DNA of 64,000 bases, taken from Nymphaea colorata. Lineage: Eukaryota; Streptophyta; Magnoliopsida; Nymphaeales; Nymphaeaceae. A program made the translations under genes and the position numbers. Below are positions 56,951 through 64,000 of this stretch, one piece after another (the stretch's first letter is position 1; every line of letters begins with the position of its first letter). Under the pieces are notes generated by a model, which ran no database searches, was not told the origin of the DNA, and was given only the letters and a program-made list of their open reading frames with translations. The stretch is taken from positions 310,001-374,000 of the forward strand of contig NC_045145.1 in the NCBI RefSeq assembly GCF_008831285.2, written 5' to 3'.

Positions 56951-57800
56951 CTAGTGCCATGTATCTGGGGGTTCCGAGAGTGGCTGTAAGAGTAGAAGAA
57001 TTCAGATTAACTAGAATCTTTGCAATGCCATAATCGCTGACGTATCCTGTCAAGTTCTCATCTAAAAGCACATTACTTGGCTTTAGATTACAATGAACTA
57101 TAGTCTCCAAGTAACCATGGTGAAGATATTCTAGTGCACAAGCCACATCAATGGTGATATCCAATATCTAAAAGTGATTCAAGTGATGGCCACCCGAATG
57201 TAGACAAGCTTCTAGGCTCCCAAGGGGCATGTATTGGAGAACTAAAGCCTTGAAATCTCTACTAGAGCAAGATGTAATGACTTTAACGAGGTTTCGGTGT
57301 CTCATTTGGCGCATGAGAGTGCACTCGATATCAAAACTTTTAGATGCTCCATCAAATAACAAATTATGGACCTTCACAGCCACTGTCGTTCCATCTGCTA
57401 GAATTCCTTTGTAGACTGAACCAAAGCATCCATTCCCAAGAAAATTTGCATTACTGAAGTTGCTCGTCGTATGCAGTAAATCTCTGTCAGAAATCATTGG
57501 AAGTGTAATTCCTCGTAATCTTTCAATGTCATCATGAAGTTTAAACAACCTCCTCTTTCTATGGCATGACATACCAATGAGTGTGCAAACAATGACCAAA
57601 AGTGCTAAGCCTCCAAGTGTGCAAGCGGCAATGACTTTAGCCGCATTGCTCTTACTTTGCCTCTCTGTTTAGTCAAAGCACAATGGGACATGGAATTTGG
57701 GAGGTTCACATAGTGCATAGTTCCCTAGGAAGGACCCGGCAGAAAAGTTTGCAAACTTTCCACCACTAGGAATCATCCTTCCACCACTTGGAATCTTCCC
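56951..57800 (-). pseudogene. RLK-D exon 1 remnant, fused downstream of RLK-E exon 2
   Basis: Only the end of the ectodomain (IPSGGKFANFSAGSFLGNYAL), the membrane helix (VIAACTLGGLALLVIVCTLIG), the juxtamembrane and the kinase N-lobe to subdomain VIII remain; the signal peptide and LRRs are gone. The frame runs directly on from RLK-E exon 2 at about 57800. TAA at 57669-57671 replaces the Lys codon of LDKTERQ in RLK-E. Kinase: GNGCFGSVYKG, VAVKV; a small indel gives a stop at about 57168. The catalytic loop reads HCNLKPSN (Asp to Asn) and the DFG motif reads DYG. The APE Pro is replaced (MALG). It would be kinase-dead even if expressed. Confidence 0.9.
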
Positions 57801-58039
57801 CAGCAGTTCATTCATAGCAGCTGATCTTTCAGCTGGAGTAGTGTTGCTTTCATTCAAAAGATGGCTGTCAATGACATCTGAAATTGCAACAGGAAATCCT
57901 TCACCCACCCATTGCCTCAAACTAGAATCCCCATCAAACTGTTCATCAGTAGGCTTTCTTCCTGTAAACACCTCAAGGACGAGAATTCTGTAACTGTAGA
58001 CATCGGCTTTGGCTGACACCTTTCCGGCCATCCCAAATT
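57801..58039 (-). pseudogene. RLK-E exon 2, truncated by fusion to RLK-D
   Basis: The acceptor is intact (TTAG|AATTTGGG). It encodes EFGMAGKVSAKADVYSYRILVLE (Arg where paralogues have Gly), TGRKPTDEQFDGD, LRQWVGEGFP and HLLNESN to AAMNELL, then changes without a frame break into GKIPSGG, the last ectodomain segment of RLK-D. About 45 C-terminal kinase residues (VMIMEIG...RIRQKT) are lost. A short duplication (IPSGGRMIPSGG) marks the joint. Confidence 0.9.
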
Positions 58040-58249
58040 CTAATTCAATTACTCAACAATATTAGACATCAATAGCAAGAACAATATAATTGGCTAATGC
58101 TCATCTATGATGCAATTGCACTAATTGGTTTTGGGCAAGAGGCCCGGAAATTAATGGACTTAAGATCAATTTAACCTCCAATTCTGCCTTTCTCTTGTTG
58201 TATTCTCATATATACATCTAAAGAAGAGTACACGATTGTGATTTAGAAG

Positions 58250-58518
58250 AAGACGTGGTTATCGGGCCCTGGTCCGAGCCTGCCCGATAATGTATCGGGC
58301 CGGCTCGGTCAGCCCGATTGTGGCCCCATCCATCCCGATAACATTTAAATATTAATTTATTTTTTAATAATATATATATATATATATTTAAAACATATTT
58401 TATATTCAAAAAATGTGATTTTTTTGGTAACCATGCCGGGCCTGGGCTCTGATTTCAGACGTCAGGCTGGCTGGGACCTGGTTCATATCGGGCCAGGCTA
58501 CCCCGATGCCCAGGTCTA
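58250..58518. mobile_element. GGGCC-rich MITE in the RLK-E intron (269 bp)
   Basis: Same element and same insertion point as 50946-51219 in RLK-D. Left flank TTTAGAAG (58242-58249), right flank TTTAGAAA (58519-58526); the left end is mutated to AAGACGTGG and the right end is CCCAGGTCTA. The shared insertion means RLK-D and RLK-E introns descend from one intron that already carried it. Confidence 0.72.
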
Positions 58519-59372
58519 TTTAGAAACTGAAGTCCTATATATACGATATTCAAGTGCTCTTAAAAGGATTCAAACATGCATCCAGATTTTTTCTATGGGG
58601 CATGTGAGATTTGTTGAGCTTCATCAATTGTATGGTGCAGTAATTCCACAATATAAAGGCCTAATTAAACTCATCTTCCTTCCCATTATCCTGTGACCTG
58701 TCTCAAGGTTCCCTTAAAAGGCTCCTAAATCGAGTGAATTATTCAGTAGTGCCGATTGTTAGCCAGTCTTAAGCCATTAGGTAGAAAGGTATTTATGATT
58801 AGGATTCTTTTATACAAAAAGGAAAAAAGTTTATAATTTCTGTTAAAAGAAGAAGATCAATTGAAGATTCTGGTCTGTTGTGGACATGCAAACAACAGAT
58901 GTGTACATGAGAACAATACAATGCAAAAACTAGCATGCAACACCATATGCCATACGAACAACGAATGTTTTGTCCACATCAAATAGTTTATTAATGACCT
59001 TTACATTATTAAGCCAGGAACCACTTGTGCATGTCCTTATGTGTGAACTACCAAATCATGATGATTAGATGGATCATGGGTATTTTCACAACAATTAATA
59101 TATTTATTGATGTTATATTGCAAACCATAGCAGAGTATAATTAGTTAAACCACATAGGCCAGGACCAAATCATATATATATATATGAAATCAGAGGGCTA
59201 CCTATGTTACTGATGACTCTTTTTCTTATTTTGTTACCCTAAAAACAGTCTCAAGCTAAAAGTGGTTGCCAAAACATTGACTATCATCGATGCATTTTTT
59301 TGCAATGTTTTAAACAATACAAAATTAAAAAAAAGGCTTAGTCACCTGATTTCAATATAAATAAATAAATGA

Positions 59373-59378
<6 letters not shown>

Positions 59379-59431
<53 letters not shown>
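59379..59431. repeat. Compound (AT)n(AG)n microsatellite in the RLK-E intron
   Basis: AT run of about 30 bases followed by an AG run of about 23 bases, part of the dispersed repeat described at 16190-16445. The equivalents are 27063-27110 (RLK-C) and 56629-56666 (RLK-D). Confidence 0.9.
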
Positions 59432-59439
<8 letters not shown>

Positions 59440-59704
59440 TCGACTAGGACTGGCAAACCCACCCACTCTCTCTTTATCTCACCTCATCACCTCTCCAGCC
59501 GCTCCCATGCGATCCCAACTACTCTTCCACTTTCTCTGTGAGGGCATTATTGAAGCGAAAGAGTGTGCATTCACAAATGCGCACACACATTTAAGAACTC
59601 AAAGCCAGGCTAGGTTGACTCAAGAAACGATTCAGGCAATTATACTCACACCTCGAGAGACACAAAATTTATAAAAGGACAAAAATATAAGAGATAGTAC
59701 GTAC

Positions 59705-62159
59705 CAGGTGCAATGTATCCTGTGGTTCCAAGAGTGGCTGTAAGAGTAGAAGAATTCAGACCAACTAGAATCTTTGCAATGCCAAAATCGCTGATGTATG
59801 CTGTCACGTTCTCATCTAGAAGCACATTACAAGGCTTCAGATCACAATAAACTATAGTCTCCGAGGAACCATGGTGAAGATATTGTGGAGCACAAGCCAC
59901 ATCAATCATGATATCCAATCTCTGAAAGAGATTCAAGTGATGGCCACCAGAATGTAGACATACTTCTAGGCTCCCAAGGGGAATGTATTGGAGAACTAAA
60001 GCCTTGAAATCTCCACTAGAGCAAGACATAATGACTTTAACGAGGTTTTGGTGCCTGATTTGGCGCATGATAGTACACTCGATATCAAAACTTTTAATGC
60101 GCCTTCAAATAACAAATTTTTATTAAGGACCTTAACAGCCACTGTTGTTCCATCTGCTAGAATTCCATTATACACGAGCCAAAGCTTCCACTCCCAAGAA
60201 AGTTTGCATCACTGAAATTGCTCATTGCATGCAATAGCTCTCGGTAAGAAATCACTGGGAGTGTAATTCCTTGTAATCTTTCAAGGTCGTCAGGACGCTT
60301 CGACAACCCCTCTTTTGATAGCATGAGATACCAATGAGTGGGCAGACAATGAACAAAAGTGCTGAGCCTCCAATTGCACAAGCGGCAATGACTTTAGCCG
60401 CATTGCTCTTACTTTGTCTCTCTGTTTTGTCTAAGCACAATGGGACATGGAATTTTGGAACTCCACATAGTGCATAGTTCCCTAGGAATGACTCGGCAGA
60501 AAGGTTTGCAAACTTTCCACCACTTGGAATCTCTCCTTCCAATAGATTGAAGGACAAGTCCAAGACCTGGATGTGTTGAGATTCCTCCAATGATTTTGGT
60601 ATCTCACCGGAAAGCATGTTATGGGAAAGGTCAATAGTGTCAAGGTTTACATGTGATCAAGTTGTTCAGGAATGTGACCATCAAATGTGTTACGAGAGAG
60701 ATTCAAAAACTCTAGCATTTGGAGCTTTGATAATGATGCAGGAAACTCTCCACTCAGCTTGTTTGCAGAGATATCCATGTGGTTCATCATGGTAAAACCT
60801 GAGACCCAAAGGCAGGTGACCAGTGAAGGAGTTGTCCTGCAAGTATAACTCCCACAAGTCCTTCAACTCACAAAGACCAGGCGGTAGTGTTGATGACAAT
60901 CTGTTTGTGCTTAGATACAGCCTTTGCAAACTAGTGAGATTGTTTATAGAGCTTGAAATTGACCCAATTAGCATGTTGTGTCCAATATTAGAAGTATACT
61001 TGCGGACCAACTGGTAGACTGATAGTGGGATTGGGCCTTCTAATGCATTGTCGTAAAGAAACAACACCTGTAATTTGTCCTATATTTGGTGGAAGGTGCC
61101 CTTTTATTTTGTTGGAACTCAAACTAAGGCAATTAACTTGGTCAAGTTGGCTAGGGCTAATGGGATAGTACCTTCAATCTGATTAGAGGAAAGGTCAAAT
61201 TTCGACAAGGTGGTTGTCAAGTTTCCAACAGAGGTAGGAAGAATGCCACTCAAAAGGTTTTTTGATAGATAAACTTCCTCTAGCATCCGACACCTGGTGA
61301 AGGATGTGAGAATGGAGAGCTCAAGGTTGCCAGGGACATTGGTCAACATATTTTTCCCAAGGTTAAGGTATGTGAGTTGTGATAGACTACCTAGTTCTAA
61401 TGATATCGGACCACTAAATTTATTTCTTTCTGCAGTAAGAACTTGAAGTCTTGTAGCATTTGAAAGAGAAGTCGGGTGAGGGCCATCAAAATTTTTTGCA
61501 CCCATATAGAGTTGTTCGAGATTGGGTAGGAAGCGGCAAGCATCTTTTGGGAGATGCCCTGTTAGTTGATTTGTCGTGAAACTCAAATCCCAAAGGGCGG
61601 ATAGGTTAAACAAGCTCTCAGGCAGTGTACCAGTGAGATTGTTCATTTGCATGTTAAAGACCATCAAGTGGGTTAGGCTTCCCAACTCAGGAGGAATGTG
61701 CCCCTGTATCTGACTTTGACCAATACTAAACCACTCCAGTTTTGTGAGATTAGCCAAAGCAACTGGAATAGTGCCAGTGAGCCTATTACCACCAATGCTT
61801 AAGAGCTTGAGTTCCGACAAAATGCCTAGAAACTGTGGGATGCTTCCGTAGAAATGGTTTTCTCATAGTGACAGTATTTGGAGACCTCGACAATGGCTCA
61901 CTGTTTGTGGGATCAACCCCTCAAAATTGTTTTTTCTTGTAGAGAGATTTTTTAACTGAGGGAGACGACTAAAATCAATGAGAAGGTGACCATGGAAACT
62001 GCCGTTCGAGAGATCAAGAACCTGTAAGAAGGAGAGATTGCTGATGTATGGTGAGATAGTACCTTCAAGTGCCTTTTCAGGGAGGTTCAGAGCAACTACA
62101 ATTTGTGAACCATGACCGCATGAAACTCCATTCCAATCACAGAAAGAGATGTTGGAATT
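59705..62159 (-). pseudogene. RLK-E exon 1: LRR receptor-like kinase pseudogene lacking its start
   Basis: Homology starts inside the LRR cap (SNISFCDWNGVSCG). The signal peptide and start codon are missing because the gene is joined at 62159/62160 to sequence that in RLK-A lies about 250 bp upstream of the ATG (CAAATCAAAGTTGTCAATT). TGA at 61863-61865 interrupts an early LRR (Gly codon in RLK-A). The next 233 codons of LRR are open (61820-61119). Frameshifts lie near 61130, 61085, 60800, 60642 and 60300, and a one-base loss sits in the glycine loop near 60165 (GSGSFGS then lost). The membrane helix is VIAACAIGGSALLFIVCPLIG. The kinase then reads MRQIRHQNLVKVI, YCDLKPCN (non-RD, with Cys for Ser), SDFGIAK and GTTGYIAP up to the donor. 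The ectodomain is closest to RLK-B, but the membrane helix is closest to RLK-D. Confidence 0.9.
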
Positions 62160-64000
62160 TCAAATCCCAAATCAAAGTTGTCAATTGAACTTCATTTTTC
62201 CCTAGATATCACAAACTCGTTTCAACCATAGTCACAGATATGCTTTCCCCCTTTTAAATGGCGAGGCTTTTCTATCATATAATATGGTTAGCATGAAGAA
62301 AACAGGAAAAATATGGTAAATCTTAAAAAAAATTGGGTAAAACTTAAAAATTAGGGGAAAATAAGATGAATGGTAGGCAATTTAAAAAAATAAATATGTG
62401 AGAAAAAAATAAAAATAGAAGTTTGAAATGAGCAGTTTAGCAATAAAAAGTATGAAAAAAAGTCTTAAATGAAGAAAAGGAAAAAAAAACTGGAAAAAAG
62501 CGTTTCGTTGGTGTGGCATTTTTTTTCCAAAAAATTGCTTGAATCGGCTGGTTCGTTCAAATCTATGCTAAATCAATTTGATCTAGTCCATCCGTTTTTA
62601 AAAAAATTATTGTTTTTTGTTATCATTTATAGGTTGTCTATTTATTTTTCAAAAGAATATAATTTTCATATTTTGTGCTGATTCACAACCAAATCATTTA
62701 GATCACGGGATCGACCAGCACATGGAAGTTGCTTAGTAACATCATCCGCTCGATTCAAAAGCTGATTTTTCCCACATCGCAATCAGACCACATGGCTAGC
62801 TAGCTGTACATGTTGAGAGTCCATTGACTCAAAATAGGATAGGAAATTAATCGTTGATGAATCGGCTCGAAATGGATGAGACATGCATTTCCAGTATCTT
62901 AAATGCTTCCATTCAGTGGTCAAACTCGATGTCATTCTTTCCTTATGCGATATTTCTTCCTAGTTATAAAACTTTTTATTGTACATTAATTTTTATATTC
63001 TTCAATTCATTTTTTCTGAAAGGAAATTTAGATTTTTAATTTTTTTTATTTATGCAAAGATGCAATCATATATAAAAGTCAGGTTCAGACCTAAGGCTTA
63101 TCTCGGATCCAAATATGAGGAGGATTAAGTAGAATTTCCCAACGAAGACCTCCAAAGAATCAACTTTATTGAGTGAGTTAGCTGCATTTATCGGTGAGCT
63201 ACTCCGGCAGCGTCTTGAATGCCAAAGGCTTCCAATGAGTCAATCTAAGTAAAATACTCATCAGGCATTTAATATCCTATTTACTTAGATGCAACACCAC
63301 AGTCAAAACCATGGCAAAAGGTCAGTTGCCGCTAGGGTTATTACCACAACTACTTTAGTTAAGTAGCCATGAGGAAGACCATGGCTGAAAACATCTTTAA
63401 CCACGATTTTTGGGTGTATTGGCCATGGTTTTGATTGTGCTTAATAACATTTTTTTTTTTGGTTGTAGTGACATGTCAGTGTAAAACTTTTTTATGGGGA
63501 TAAATATGAATTGCTTCATGATAAGGTCAGTTGCCACTAGGTTTTCTAATAGATCAAAGACATAACTATATGCTTGAGGAGCCTATAAAAGCTTGGTGTG
63601 CACTATAACTTAAGGGATCATTTGCTGGTAGAAACACTTTGTTAGTGTCCATGAATTTGCCCCAAAGATTGAGACAGGTTCATCTGAACGCTAGAACTAT
63701 TGTTTTACAAACCTGCTCCAATTGTTGGGGTAGATTCGTGGGACACTCAAAAAATATCCATGCTGCCAAATTACCCCAAGGAGGACATGCGTATATAATT
63801 AGAATGAGTTTTGTTGCCATTTCATGACCAACTGATTGTGGGATGACGTGCATGCAATAGAACATTGCTTTTCTTCTATATATATGATGATGCTCGGATT
63901 ATTTTGCACACGACTGCCTTCTGTAAGTAGTTAATTGTGTCAATCACTAAAAAGGGAACTTATAGATTGATCGAGGGATGTCCTTTGTCCACCCTAAGTA
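62160..64000. other. 5' flank of RLK-E and dispersed repeats
   Basis: Positions 62160-62530 match the sequence upstream of RLK-A (5820-6260: TTTTTAAATGGAGAGG, AATATGGTA, AAACGGCA-like words). Positions 62520-62740 match 39480-39720 upstream of RLK-C. Positions 62740-63060 are AT-rich and related to 16600-16740. Positions 63070-63610 show no recognised feature. No gene supported. Confidence 0.5.
63615..63790. mobile_element. Possible MITE fragment
   Basis: ATCATTTGCTGGTA near 63618 is matched in inverted orientation by ATGCTGCCAAATTAC near 63762, with ACAGGTTCATCTGAACGCTAG in between. A related piece lies at 1545-1680 (GTGTCATTTGGCAGTAGG, GACAGGTTTATGTAAC, TTCTAGCG). The borders and target duplication are not clear. 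Confidence 0.35.

Larger units (their letters stand above)
58040..59704 (-). other. RLK-E intron (1665 bp)
   Basis: GT donor at 59704-59703 (GCACCTG|GTACG) and AG acceptor at 58041-58040, in the same place as in RLK-B. It is the best reference for the undisturbed long intron: from the 3' end it has the MITE 58250-58518, unique sequence shared with RLK-C, then the AT/AG repeat 59290-59560. Confidence 0.85.

Noticed and set aside
61119-61820. RLK-E LRR ORF of 233 codons as a stand-alone receptor-like protein
   Set aside because: It has no signal peptide or start of its own (it begins at an internal Leu codon after a TGA) and no membrane anchor; it is a piece of the RLK-E pseudogene.
1-64000. 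tRNA, rRNA, riboswitch or bacterial-type operon signals
   Set aside because: Reading for tRNA-like cloverleaf landmarks, rRNA words and closely spaced same-strand intact genes gave nothing credible; the only tRNA-related sequence is the retrotransposon primer site.

Overview
This is nuclear DNA of a flowering plant. It is AT-rich, has spliceosomal introns with GT/AG borders, long AT/AG microsatellites, hAT-type miniature transposons and a Ty3/gypsy chromovirus. It also carries a tandem cluster of leucine-rich-repeat receptor-like kinases (LRR-RLKs) of the Xa21/EFR/FLS2 type (subfamily XII), a family known only from plants. I cannot name the species from sequence alone. No bacterial or phage features, CRISPR array or tRNA/rRNA gene were seen.

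All recognisable genes belong to one family, lie on the minus strand, and appear to be pseudogenes. I call them RLK-A (3730-5571), RLK-B (9471-12976), RLK-C (exon 2 at 25626-25978, exon 1 at 36926-39107), RLK-D (exon 2 at 50353-50735, exon 1 remnant at 56951-57800) and RLK-E (57801-58039 and 59705-62159). An intact member would have a signal peptide, an LRR N-terminal cap, about 20 LRRs, one membrane helix and a non-RD kinase (HCD instead of HRD). One intron would interrupt the codon for the Glu of the APE motif. Each copy carries a different set of lesions: nonsense codons, frameshifts, internal deletions, a dead splice acceptor, a 5' deletion and a gene fusion. A conserved 5' flank of about 250 bp and a conserved 3' flank travel with the copies, so the cluster grew by segmental duplication.

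The other major element is a chromodomain-type Ty3/gypsy retrotransposon (27150-36688, minus strand) inside the intron of RLK-C. It has long terminal repeats of 3.1 and 2.8 kb, a 5-bp target duplication (TTGTC), an initiator-Met-tRNA-like primer site, a polypurine tract and frameshifted remains of protease, RT, RNase H, integrase and chromodomain. Gag is almost entirely missing.

Layout: 1-3.6 kb dispersed repeats and RLK 3' flank; 3.7-5.6 RLK-A; 5.6-9.5 repeats; 9.5-13 RLK-B; 13-14.9 repeats; 14.9-23.9 a tandem segmental duplication with a 0.7-kb MITE and a DUF4283-like LINE fragment; 24-25.6 RLK 3' flank; 25.6-39.1 RLK-C with the nested chromovirus; 39.1-50.3 repeats including a 1.2-kb inverted repeat, an armadillo-like fragment and AT-rich DNA; 50.3-57.8 RLK-D with a 6.2-kb rearranged intron holding several minisatellites; 57.8-62.2 RLK-E; 62.2-64 repeats. 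I found no convincing new biological system. The points most worth checking are the RLK-E/RLK-D in-frame fusion, the inverted repeat whose arms resemble RLK 5' flanks, and the MITE and chromovirus insertions that allow relative dating of the duplications.
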